Source of the DNA: JBDHZU01 sp039812085
Lineage (GTDB): Bacteria; Actinomycetota; Actinomycetes; S36-B12; UBA10799
DNA length: 16,128 bases
Reading direction: 5' to 3'
NCBI GenBank assembly: GCA_039812085.1
Contig: JBDHZU010000032.1
Location: forward strand, 1-16,128
The notes under the pieces are model-generated. The model was not told the DNA's origin. It did no database searches and saw nothing but the letters and a program-made list of their open reading frames with translations. Position 1 is the stretch's first letter; each line of letters opens with the position of its first letter. The translations under genes and the position numbers were made by a program. Of this stretch, positions 5,847-13,592 are shown piece by piece.

Positions 5847-8392
5847 TGACAGTCACGACACCGGCAAGCGACGCCAGTGCGCCACCGGCTGACTTGATCA
5901 CCGGAACAATCGACGGGATCGAGGTCAGCGTCCCCAAGGGAACCCTGATCATTCGCGCCGCTGAACAACTCGGTATCGAGGTGCCTCGCTTCTGCGATCA
6001 CCCGCTGCTTGCGCCAGTTGCCGCATGCCGGGCGTGCTTGGTCGAGATCGAGGGCATGCCCAAGCCGCAGCCTGCCTGCGCCGTACCCCTGGGCGATCAG
6101 ATGGTGGTCAAGACCCACCTCACGAGCGAAGTGGCCAACAAGGCCCAACGCGGAGTGATGGAGTTCCTGCTCATCAACCACCCGCTGGACTGCCCAGTGT
6201 GCGACAAGGGTGGCGAGTGCCCGCTGCAGAACCAGTCGATGACCAATGGGCAAGGCGAGACCCGATTCGACGGGGTCAAGCGCACCTTCCCCAAGCCGAT
6301 CAACGTCTCGTCCCAGATTTTGCTTGATCGTGAACGATGCGTCTCCTGTGCGCGATGCACCCGATTTGCCGACGAGATCGCTGGCGATCCGTTCATCGAA
6401 TTGCTGGAACGTGGAGCTAAGCAACAAGTCGGCATCGCCGAAGATCGTCCATTCGATTCGTACTTCTCTGGCAATACCGTGCAGATCTGCCCTGTCGGTG
6501 CGCTGACCAGCGCCGACTACCGCTTCCGTGCTCGACCGTTCGACTTGGTATCCACCCCGACGACCTGTGAGCACTGCGCGTCGGGTTGTTCGCTGCGCAC
6601 CGATTCTCGTCGGAGCAAGGTCATGCGTCGTCTGGCGTGGGATGACCCAGAGGTCAATGAGGAGTGGAACTGCGACAAGGGTCGATTCGCTTTCGGCTAC
6701 CTGTCCAACGACCGCATCACCACCCCACTGGTTCGCGAAGATGGCGAACTGCGGGCGGCGTCCTGGCCAGAAGCCATCGGTATTGCCGCTGAGAAGTTGC
6801 TGGATAGCCGCGGCAATGCAGCGGTGTTGACCGGTGGACGACTCACGAACGAAGACGCCTATCTGTACGGCAAGTTCGCACGCGTGGCGCTCGGTACTGA
6901 CGATATTGACTTCCGGGCGCGAGCAAGCTCGCCAGAGGAAGCCGAACTGTTGACATCCACCGTTGCCGGAGCCGGACTTGGCGTGACCTATGCCGATCTG
7001 GAAGCTGCGCCCGTCGTGCTGCTGGTCGGTTTCGAGCCAGAAGAAGAGTCACCCATGATCTTCCTGCGGCTGCGTAAGGCAGTTGCAGCGGGAAAGACCA
7101 AGGTTGCCGCGGTATCGAGCTGGGTGTCACCTGGCTTGTTGAAGCTCAATGCAGTCACTCTGTCTGCTCGCCCTGGTGCGGAAGGTTCCTTGCTGGATAC
7201 CTTGCGCACGGGTGACGGATCGCTGTCTGACGCGGGACGTGAACTGGCCGAACAGCTTTCTGCACCAGGTGCGGTGATCCTCGCGGGTGAGCGACTTGCT
7301 CGTCATCCGGGTGCGTTGTCTGCTGCCTTTGCTCTGGCAGGCGAGACAGGTGCATCCTTCGCTTGGGTTCCGCGACGTGCGGGCGAACGTGGGTCGTTGG
7401 ATGCCGGTGCCTTGGCTGGTCTGCTCCCTGGCGGTCGTCCGTTGACCGATTCCGCTGCCCGCGCCGAAGTGGCCGCACTGTGGAATGTCGACGAGGCTGA
7501 ACTTCCGGCAGAGGCAGGTCGTTCCTTTGCTCAAGTCATTGAGGATCTGACTGCTGAAGAAGCCGAGTCAGACGTGGCACACTCCGCGCCTGACACTGCC
7601 GATGACGCACGGGATAACGGATCTGTCGACAACTCAGAAGAGTCTGCAGATGACGAACCGACGCCGTTTGCCTTGGTGATTGGTGGAGTTGAACTCACCG
7701 ATCTGCCAGACCCCAACGGGGTACGTGCAGCATTGGAAAAGGCTGACTTTGTCCTCAGCCTGGAGACGCGTCTGTCTGAAGTCGCTGCCAATGCTGATGT
7801 GGTTCTGCCGGTTGCGGTGGATACCGAACGCGCAGGTTCCTACACCGATTGGGAAGGACGTCTGCGCGAGTTCGTTCGGGTCATGCCGGAAGCCACCACC
7901 ATGACCGACGGTCGGGTGTTGTCCATGATCGCGGACGAGATGGACCACCCCATTGGTTACGGCGATCCGGCATCCACGGCACGAGAGCTGTCTTCTTTGC
8001 CCGAGTACACCGGTGCCCGCGCTGCCGCTCCGGCAGTCAGTGCACCGATCGCTGGCAACCCCGGATCGGGCGCAGCATCGTTGGCAACCTGGCGTCAACT
8101 GCTCGACCTGGGTGTTCTGCAGCAAGAGGAAGGCCAACTGGCCGGAACTCGTCGCCGAGCGGTAGCACGAGTATCAGCCGCGACTGCATCAGCTATCGGA
8201 GTGGCCGACGGAGAACCGTTGGCTGTATCCACCAGCAATGGAACGATCACTTTGCCGCTGGTCATCACGGACATGCCGGACAACGTGGTGTGGGTGCCGA
8301 TGAACTCGCCGCAGTCCACGGTCTACGAGACCTTGGCAGCAGGTGCCGGTGACGTGGTTGCGATCTCACGAGGAGACGCTGATGCTTCTTAG
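5846..8392 (+). CDS. nuoG: NADH-quinone oxidoreductase subunit G (NuoG), multi-cluster N-module subunit
   Basis: This largest peripheral subunit (848 residues) carries electrons from NuoF/NuoE towards NuoI. All ligand sets can be read: [2Fe-2S] N1b at Cys50, 61, 64 and 78; N5 at His112, Cys116, 119 and 125 (NHPLDCPVCDKGGEC); N4 at Cys165, 168, 171 and 215; and the optional off-path cluster N7 at Cys241, 244, 248 and 276 (CEHCASGC and EEWNCDKG). N7 ligands also occur in E. coli and Thermus but are lost in mitochondria. From about residue 240 the protein follows the molybdopterin-oxidoreductase fold, which holds no molybdenum in complex I. Residues about 567-604 form an acidic, Ser/Asp/Glu-rich linker. 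The start shares one base with the nuoF stop (TGATG), and the end overlaps nuoH by 11 bases. Confidence 0.97.
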   Translation: MTVTTPASDASAPPADLITGTIDGIEVSVPKGTLIIRAAEQLGIEVPRFCDHPLLAPVAACRACLVEIEGMPKPQPACAVPLGDQMVVKTHLTSEVANKAQRGVMEFLLINHPLDCPVCDKGGECPLQNQSMTNGQGETRFDGVKRTFPKPINVSSQILLDRERCVSCARCTRFADEIAGDPFIELLERGAKQQVGIAEDRPFDSYFSGNTVQICPVGALTSADYRFRARPFDLVSTPTTCEHCASGCSLRTDSRRSKVMRRLAWDDPEVNEEWNCDKGRFAFGYLSNDRITTPLVREDGELRAASWPEAIGIAAEKLLDSRGNAAVLTGGRLTNEDAYLYGKFARVALGTDDIDFRARASSPEEAELLTSTVAGAGLGVTYADLEAAPVVLLVGFEPEEESPMIFLRLRKAVAAGKTKVAAVSSWVSPGLLKLNAVTLSARPGAEGSLLDTLRTGDGSLSDAGRELAEQLSAPGAVILAGERLARHPGALSAAFALAGETGASFAWVPRRAGERGSLDAGALAGLLPGGRPLTDSAARAEVAALWNVDEAELPAEAGRSFAQVIEDLTAEEAESDVAHSAPDTADDARDNGSVDNSEESADDEPTPFALVIGGVELTDLPDPNGVRAALEKADFVLSLETRLSEVAANADVVLPVAVDTERAGSYTDWEGRLREFVRVMPEATTMTDGRVLSMIADEMDHPIGYGDPASTARELSSLPEYTGARAAAPAVSAPIAGNPGSGAASLATWRQLLDLGVLQQEEGQLAGTRRRAVARVSAATASAIGVADGEPLAVSTSNGTITLPLVITDMPDNVVWVPMNSPQSTVYETLAAGAGDVVAISRGDADAS
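7544..7657 (+). other. Acidic low-complexity linker within NuoG
   Basis: Residues about 567-604 of NuoG are dominated by Asp, Glu, Ser and Ala (for example SVDNSEESADDEP) and break the molybdopterin-oxidoreductase-like fold between an Ala-rich region and the next beta-strand (FALVIGGVEL). The reading frame stays open on both sides, so this is a coding insertion or flexible loop and not a frameshift. Confidence 0.6.
8371..8375 (+). promoter_or_regulatory. Shine-Dalgarno deciding the nuoH start
   Basis: AGGAG lies 6 bases before ATG 8382, inside the end of nuoG. It supports that start over the in-frame upstream GTG at 8343, which would add 13 polar residues lacking similarity to the family and overlap nuoG by 50 bases. 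Confidence 0.65.
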
Positions 8393-9761
8393 TCAAGTCG
8401 CGCCCGTCGCGCCACTACCCGAGAACGAACAAACACTCGGTTTCTTCGCGCAAGATCCGGTCTGGCTGATCCTGGTCAAGACCGTGGCGATCTTCGCCAT
8501 CTTGGTCGTCACCGTGCTGCTCACCATTTGGGGTGAGCGTCGTGTGGTGGCTCGTATGCAGCAGCGTCTCGGCCCTAACCGAGTTGGACCGTTCGGTGTC
8601 CTGCAGGGGCTGATGGACGGCATCAAGCTGGCACTCAAGGAACTGATCATCCCGAAGTCGGCTGACTTCTGGGTTTACGTCTTAGCCCCGATCTTGTCTG
8701 TGGTTCCAGCCTTCATGGCTTGGGCAGTTATTCCGTTCGGCCCGACGGTGTCCATCGGCGGTCACCAGACACCGCTGCAGTTGACCGACTTCCCCGTTGC
8801 CGTGCTGTACGTGCTGGCATGCGCCTCTATCGGCATTTACGGAATCGTGCTTGCCGGTTGGTCATCCGGAACGACGTACCCATTGCTTGGTGGCTTGCGT
8901 TCAACCGCCCAGATGATCAGCTACGAAATTGCCATGTCCCTGGCATTCGTCGGTGTCTTCCTCTACTCGGGAACGATGTCGACCTCGGCCATCGTCGCCG
9001 GGCAGACCAAGCTGTGGTTCGTGGTCATGCTGCTGCCGAGCTTCATGATTTACACCACCGCCATGGTGGGCGAAACCAACCGTGCACCCTTCGACTTGCC
9101 CGAAGCCGAGTCGGAACTGGTCGGTGGTTTCCATACTGAGTACTCGACGCTGAAATTCGCCCTGTTCTTCCTGGCCGAGTACGTCAACATGGTCACCGTC
9201 TCCGCGATTGCGACCACCCTGTTCCTCGGCGGTTGGCGGGCACCCTGGCCGATCACCGCTTTTTGGTCCGGCGCGAACTCCGGCTGGTGGCCGATCCTGT
9301 GGTTCTTCGCCAAGGTGTGCTGCTTCTTGTTCGTGTTCATCTGGTTGCGTGGCACCTTGCCTCGGTTCCGTTACGACCAGTTCATGCGTTTTGGCTGGAA
9401 GCTGCTGATCCCGTTGGCCGTGGGCTGGGTAATGATCCTGGCCGTCATCCGTGGACTCGGAGTCAACGGCGGATGGACGTTCACCAAGCTGGCCGTCGTC
9501 ACGTCGATCTGCAGCCTCATAGTGGCTGTACTCGCGTTCTGGATCATTGGCTACACCGGCAAGCGTCGTCGGGCCAAGAACCTGGCCGATCACCAGATTC
9601 CGTCTCACTACGACGCCATGGCGGGCGGGTTCCCCATTCCGCCGCTACCTGGCCAGGACTACCGAGAAACCAACCCGACCCTGGTGTCGGCAGCGACAAC
9701 TGCGCCCGCGGCAGGCAAGATGCCGTCTGCAACGACGGACGAGGAGGTGCACGATGGCTGA
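8382..9761 (+). CDS. nuoH: NADH-quinone oxidoreductase subunit H (NuoH)
   Basis: This membrane subunit closes the quinone chamber and links it to the first proton pathway. Conserved cytoplasmic-side blocks are WGERRVVARMQQRLGPNRVG (residues 50-69), GLMDGIKLALKE (76-87), and ETNRAPFDLPEAESELVGGF (231-250) followed by HTEYS, the acidic loop that lines the quinone tunnel. About eight or nine hydrophobic helices are visible, the first at about residues 28-50. I start it at ATG 8382 (459 residues) because of AGGAG 6 bases upstream; the frame extends to GTG 8343, but that extra part looks unrelated. After the last helix (ending near residue 393), a hydrophilic tail rich in Pro, Thr and Ala runs for about 65 residues, longer than in E. 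coli NuoH and common in actinobacteria. The start overlaps nuoG and the end overlaps nuoI. Confidence 0.96.
   Translation: MLLSQVAPVAPLPENEQTLGFFAQDPVWLILVKTVAIFAILVVTVLLTIWGERRVVARMQQRLGPNRVGPFGVLQGLMDGIKLALKELIIPKSADFWVYVLAPILSVVPAFMAWAVIPFGPTVSIGGHQTPLQLTDFPVAVLYVLACASIGIYGIVLAGWSSGTTYPLLGGLRSTAQMISYEIAMSLAFVGVFLYSGTMSTSAIVAGQTKLWFVVMLLPSFMIYTTAMVGETNRAPFDLPEAESELVGGFHTEYSTLKFALFFLAEYVNMVTVSAIATTLFLGGWRAPWPITAFWSGANSGWWPILWFFAKVCCFLFVFIWLRGTLPRFRYDQFMRFGWKLLIPLAVGWVMILAVIRGLGVNGGWTFTKLAVVTSICSLIVAVLAFWIIGYTGKRRRAKNLADHQIPSHYDAMAGGFPIPPLPGQDYRETNPTLVSAATTAPAAGKMPSATTDEEVHDG
9741..9748 (+). promoter_or_regulatory. Shine-Dalgarno of nuoI
   Basis: GAGGAGGT lies 5 bases before ATG 9754, within the last codons of nuoH. 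It fixes the nuoI start even though the frame is open to about 9547; the upstream portion is the nuoH coding sequence read out of frame. Confidence 0.8.
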
Positions 9762-10425
9762 GCTTCCCCAGCCCGTCCGAGGCTTTGGTACGACCTTCTT
9801 CACGATGTTCCGGAAGGTCAACACCGAGCAGTACCCGGAAGATCGAGATAAGTACCCGCCCCAGGCGCGGTTCCACGGTCGTCACCAACTCAACCGTCAC
9901 CCTGACGGCTTGGAAAAGTGCGTCGGCTGCGAATTGTGTGCCTGGGCATGTCCAGCAGATGCGATCTATGTCGAAGGTGATTCCAACACCGATGAAGAAC
10001 GCTTCTCACCTGGTGAGCGGTACGGCCGGGTCTACCAAATCAACTACCTGCGCTGCATCCTGTGCGGTTTGTGCATCGAAGCATGTCCCACTCGTGCGCT
10101 GACGATGACCAACGAATACGAACTGTCTGACAACAGTCGCGAGGCGCTGATCTACGAGAAGGAAGATCTACTCGGACCTTTGCTGCCCGGGATGGCCGAA
10201 GCCCCACACAGCATGGTCGAAGGAACCACGGAGAAGGACTACTACGAAGGCAAGGTCCAGCAGGCTACGGCTGAGCAGATCGCTGAGGTCGAAGCACGTG
10301 GCGGTCAACTGGGTTCGGCCGATAACGCGGCGGGTGACTCGCAGACGACCTCACCGGTGACTGCTGCCTCACAAGCCAAGCACGCGGACCAGATTGTCCA
10401 TGCCCCCACGGATGGTGCCGCGTGA
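9754..10425 (+). CDS. nuoI: NADH-quinone oxidoreductase subunit I (NuoI), 2x[4Fe-4S] ferredoxin
   Basis: This 8Fe ferredoxin-type subunit bridges NuoG and NuoB with clusters N6a and N6b. Two CxxCxxCxxxCP motifs are present: Cys56, 59, 62 and 66 (KCVGCELCAWACPADAI) and Cys101, 104, 107 and 111 (RCILCGLCIEACPTRAL). The fourth Cys of each motif ligates the other cluster, as in bacterial ferredoxins. Residues following the second motif (MTNEYELSD, then LIYEKEDLLGP) are typical of NuoI. The protein has 223 residues. The last 60 or so are Ala-, Gln- and Thr-rich and probably flexible, making it longer than E. coli NuoI (about 180). Its start overlaps nuoH by 8 bases, and its TGA overlaps the nuoJ GTG (GTGA). 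Confidence 0.97.
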   Translation: MAELPQPVRGFGTTFFTMFRKVNTEQYPEDRDKYPPQARFHGRHQLNRHPDGLEKCVGCELCAWACPADAIYVEGDSNTDEERFSPGERYGRVYQINYLRCILCGLCIEACPTRALTMTNEYELSDNSREALIYEKEDLLGPLLPGMAEAPHSMVEGTTEKDYYEGKVQQATAEQIAEVEARGGQLGSADNAAGDSQTTSPVTAASQAKHADQIVHAPTDGAA

Positions 10426-11309
10426 ATCCAACCGCTCTGCTCGCAACCTCGAACACCGGCGCTGCTTGGGTGTTCTGGGTCTGCGCGATCTTCGCTGTCT
10501 GTGGCGCGCTTGGCATGTTGATTTCTCGCAAGCCAGTGCACTCGGCGTTGTGGGTCGCTTTCACGATGATCAACCTGGCAGTGCTCTACGTCGCCTTGTC
10601 CGCGCCGTTCCTCGGCATGATCCAGATCATCGTCTATACCGGCGCCATCATGATGCTGTTCGTCTTCGTCATCATGATCGTTGGCGTGGACGCATCGGAT
10701 TCCATTGTGGAAACCCTCAAGGGCCAACGATGGATCGCCATTCTGTTCGCGCTCGGATTAGGTGGACTGCTCATCGGAGCAATCGTGAATGGTTTGCAGG
10801 GAGCATCGGAACCAAGCCTGGCCGCAGCGAACGCTGCTGATGGTGGCAACGTGCAAGGCATCGCGCGACTCATCTTCACTCGCTACGTGGTGGCTTTCGA
10901 AGTGACGTCCGCGCTACTCATCACCGCCGCTCTAGGCGCAGTGATCTTGACCCATCGCGAGCGTTACAAGGCCCGCAAGACTCAGGAAGACCTCTCAGTT
11001 GAGCGCTTCCGGGATCGCTACCCCGCAGGCGAACACCCAGGCAACCTGCCAGCGGCTGGTACATATGCTCGCAGCAACTCTGTGGACACCCCGGCGCTGC
11101 TGCCCGATGGATCGGCTGCGCCAGACTCCATCCCGGCTCCATTGGTTGAACGAGGCAGCGTGCGCACGATCGACATCCAGCACCTCGACGAAGTCCACAA
11201 CCTGGCACAGGGAGACACGGTCATCGATGACGACAATGACCAAGCTCTCACGCCTAGCGGCCCAGCCGATGCTGCTCACACCGATGAATCCACGGACGGT
11301 GAGTCGTGA
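10422..11309 (+). CDS. nuoJ: NADH-quinone oxidoreductase subunit J (NuoJ)
   Basis: This membrane-arm subunit lies between NuoH/NuoA and the antiporter-like subunits. Five hydrophobic helices are visible, at about residues 16-35, 41-60, 65-88, 103-123 and 154-178. The third contains the family block MIQIIVYTGAIMMLFVF, whose Tyr-Thr-Gly area forms the pi-bulge helix implicated in coupling. The 295 residues exceed E. coli NuoJ (about 184) because of a hydrophilic tail of about 117 residues. Its segment PAGEHPGNLPAAGTYARSNS, followed by VDTPALLPDG, resembles tails I recall in Streptomyces NuoJ. Translation starts at GTG 10422 in a GTGA overlap with nuoI and without a clear Shine-Dalgarno, so it probably depends on coupling. 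It overlaps nuoK in the same way. Confidence 0.95.
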   Translation: MNPTALLATSNTGAAWVFWVCAIFAVCGALGMLISRKPVHSALWVAFTMINLAVLYVALSAPFLGMIQIIVYTGAIMMLFVFVIMIVGVDASDSIVETLKGQRWIAILFALGLGGLLIGAIVNGLQGASEPSLAAANAADGGNVQGIARLIFTRYVVAFEVTSALLITAALGAVILTHRERYKARKTQEDLSVERFRDRYPAGEHPGNLPAAGTYARSNSVDTPALLPDGSAAPDSIPAPLVERGSVRTIDIQHLDEVHNLAQGDTVIDDDNDQALTPSGPADAAHTDESTDGES

Positions 11310-11605
11310 GTACCGATCACTACATCGTCCTGTCCGCGATCTTGTTCTCGCTCGGTGCCCTGGGCGTGCTTATTCGTCGCAACGCCATCGTGGTGTTCAT
11401 GTGCGTGGAGATGATGCTCAATGCGTCGAACTTGGCCTTCGTTGCGTTCTCACGACAGGCCGGAAACCTCGATGGTCAGACGATCGCGTTCTTCGTGATG
11501 ATCGTGGCCGCAGCCGAGGTCGTTATTGGTCTGGCGATCATCGTCACGATCTACCGCACCCGTCGATCGGCTTCGATCGACGAACCGAATCTGATGAAGT
11601 ACTAG
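11306..11605 (+). CDS. nuoK: NADH-quinone oxidoreductase subunit K (NuoK)
   Basis: This small three-helix membrane subunit (99 residues, the usual length) is homologous to MrpC of Mrp antiporters. It forms, with NuoJ, part of the proton path between NuoH and NuoN. The two conserved membrane glutamates are present: Glu35 in CVEMMLNASNLAF and Glu71 in VAAAEVVIGLAI. Hydrophobic segments lie at about residues 5-23, 28-48 and 60-84. The start is GTG 11306, overlapping the nuoJ TGA as GTGA. It ends with TAG 11603-11605, and nuoL follows after 10 bases. The sequence is entirely typical. Confidence 0.97.
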   Translation: MSTDHYIVLSAILFSLGALGVLIRRNAIVVFMCVEMMLNASNLAFVAFSRQAGNLDGQTIAFFVMIVAAAEVVIGLAIIVTIYRTRRSASIDEPNLMKY

Positions 11606-11615
11606 GGGTGATGAC

Positions 11616-13592
11616 ATGACGTTCTCGACAGTCCTCACCAGCCTCGCGACCAGCATTCCGCTCGAGGAGCACTCCAGCGATGTCATCGCTCCAAGCGTGA
11701 ATACCCCGGCTGCCGCCTCGGGCATTTTCACCTTGATGTTCCTGTTGATTGCCCTGCCCGCTTTGGGTGCCGTGCTTCTGCTTTTGCTCGGACGTCGAAG
11801 CGATAAGTGGGGTCACCTGCTGGGCACGCTCATGCCCATCGGCTCATTTGGCTTGGCTGTGGCGATGTACTTTGCGATGTTGCATCGCCCGGCTGCTGAT
11901 CGACCAGTCACACAGCATCTGTGGAACTGGATTGACGTGGGCTCGTTCCAGGCACCGTTCGCGCTACAACTGGATCAGTTGTCCATCTGCTTCGTCCTGC
12001 TGATCACCGGCGTCGGATCGCTGATTCACATCTATTCAATTGGGTACATGAAGGGCGATCCGCATCGTCGGAAGTTCTTCGCCTACCTGAACCTGTTCGT
12101 GGCCGCGATGCTGCTGCTCGTACTGGCAGACAACTACCTGCTGCTTTATGTCGGTTGGGAAGGCGTTGGTCTGGCGAGCTACTTGCTCATCGGTTTCTAC
12201 ATCTACAAGCCGAGTGCGGCAGTTGCAGCAAAGAAGGCATTCGTCGTTAACCGTGTGGGTGATGTCGGTCTATCTATCGCGATCATGCTCATGTTCGTCA
12301 CCTTGGGTACCTTCACTTTCGAAGGCGTGAACGAGAAGATCGGTTCGGCCAGCCCCACAGCGACGACCTGGATCGGTTTGGCACTGCTGCTGGCAGCGTG
12401 CGGTAAGTCCGCGCAGTTCCCGTTGCAGTCCTGGTTGCTTGATGCCATGGAAGGCCCCACCCCGGTGTCGGCATTGATTCACGCCGCCACCATGGTCACC
12501 GCTGGCGTCTACTTGATCGTTCGTTCCAATGCGATCTTCGATCTGTCCAATACCGCGCGTACGGCAGTGCTGATCATCGGTGCCATCACGCTGGTGATGG
12601 GCGCGATCATCGGTTGCGCGAAGGACGACATCAAGAAGGCATTGGCTGGTTCGACCATGAGTCAGATCGGCTACATGGTGTTGGCCGCTGGTCTTGGCCC
12701 TATCGGTTACGTCTTCGCGATCTTCCACCTGTTGATGCACGGCATGTTCAAGGCCGACTTGTTCCTTGGGGCAGGTTCGGTCATGCACGGCATGCACGAC
12801 GAGCTGGATATGCGTCGCTTTGGTGCGCTGCGCAAGGTCATGGTGGTGACGTTCGTGACCTTCACCTTTGGTTGGTTGGCCATCATGGGTGTCCCACCCT
12901 TCGACGGTTTCTACTCCAAAGACAAGATCATCGAATCGGCATTCGGCCAAGGCTGGGTGCCCGGCCTGGTGGCTTTGTTGGGTGCTGGGGTGACGGCGTT
13001 CTACATGACCCGTATGTGGACGATGACTTTCACCGGCAAGGCTCGTTGGACGGAGCAAAACGAACACCCGCACGAGGCCAGCAAGTGGATGTTGTTCCCG
13101 ATGATCGTGTTGGCGATCTTGTCACTGGTTGGTGGTTTCACCCTCGCGTGGGGGAATTCCATCGAAAACTGGCTCACTCCGGTGACGGGCTTCGCTCACG
13201 CGGAAACCGTTTTGCCAGAAAAGATCATCAGCTACTCGACGCTGGCTCTCGTAGCTTTGGGTGCATTGATCGCCTATCGCCAATACCGACGTGATGTTCC
13301 GTTGACGGCACCGCAGCATGTCAGCGCACTTACCGTCGCGGCCCGCAACGACTTGTACGGCGATGCGGTGAACGAAGCTGTGTTCATGCGTCCTGGTCAG
13401 TGGCTGACTCGCAGCTTGGTCTACTTCGACAACAAGGGGATTGACGGCGTGGTCAATGGCGTTGCTGCCACCTTTGGTGGACTGTCCGGTCGCATGCGTC
13501 GACTGCAGTCCGGATTCGCTCGTTCGTACGCGTTGGCAATGGTGGTGGGCGCCGTCTTGGTTGGTGCATCCCTCGTCTTGGTGAGGATGTGA
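11616..13592 (+). CDS. nuoL: NADH-quinone oxidoreductase subunit L (NuoL), distal antiporter-like subunit
   Basis: This is the largest membrane subunit (658 residues), a Mrp/antiporter-like proton-translocating protein at the tip of the arm. Key charged residues are Glu182 in LLYVGWEGVGLASYLLIGFY (helix-5 type), Lys264 in ACGKSAQFPLQSWLLDAMEG (helix-7 type), His in SALIHAATMVTAG, and a helix-12-type lysine in FYSKDKII (Lys435). Spacings match E. coli Glu144, Lys229 and Lys399. Residues beyond about 500 should form the amphipathic lateral helix and final anchoring helix (SYALAMVVGAVLVGASLVLV). The 35-40 extra residues at the N-terminus precede the first helix. Start is ATG 11616; an ATG at 11611 is followed at once by a stop. 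AGGGGTG at 11604-11610 lies 5 bases upstream. Confidence 0.97.
   Translation: MTFSTVLTSLATSIPLEEHSSDVIAPSVNTPAAASGIFTLMFLLIALPALGAVLLLLLGRRSDKWGHLLGTLMPIGSFGLAVAMYFAMLHRPAADRPVTQHLWNWIDVGSFQAPFALQLDQLSICFVLLITGVGSLIHIYSIGYMKGDPHRRKFFAYLNLFVAAMLLLVLADNYLLLYVGWEGVGLASYLLIGFYIYKPSAAVAAKKAFVVNRVGDVGLSIAIMLMFVTLGTFTFEGVNEKIGSASPTATTWIGLALLLAACGKSAQFPLQSWLLDAMEGPTPVSALIHAATMVTAGVYLIVRSNAIFDLSNTARTAVLIIGAITLVMGAIIGCAKDDIKKALAGSTMSQIGYMVLAAGLGPIGYVFAIFHLLMHGMFKADLFLGAGSVMHGMHDELDMRRFGALRKVMVVTFVTFTFGWLAIMGVPPFDGFYSKDKIIESAFGQGWVPGLVALLGAGVTAFYMTRMWTMTFTGKARWTEQNEHPHEASKWMLFPMIVLAILSLVGGFTLAWGNSIENWLTPVTGFAHAETVLPEKIISYSTLALVALGALIAYRQYRRDVPLTAPQHVSALTVAARNDLYGDAVNEAVFMRPGQWLTRSLVYFDNKGIDGVVNGVAATFGGLSGRMRRLQSGFARSYALAMVVGAVLVGASLVLVRM

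Noticed and set aside
5681..6574. Antisense open frame (297 codons) across the nuoF/nuoG junction
   Set aside because: It is opposite conserved Fe-S motifs of NuoF and NuoG, with no motif of its own. It is explained by codon bias on the opposite strand.
7544..7657. Composition shift in nuoG considered as a frameshift or pseudogene scar
   Set aside because: The frame is continuous and recognisable NuoG sequence resumes after it, so it is an in-frame linker.
8343..8381. Upstream GTG start giving a longer NuoH
   Set aside because: The 13 extra residues are polar and unlike the family, no good ribosome binding site precedes them, and ATG 8382 has AGGAG 6 bases upstream.
9233..10102. Plus-strand open frame (289 codons) overlapping nuoH and nuoI
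   Set aside because: It is out of frame with both conserved genes, rich in Arg, Ser and Pro, and without any motif.
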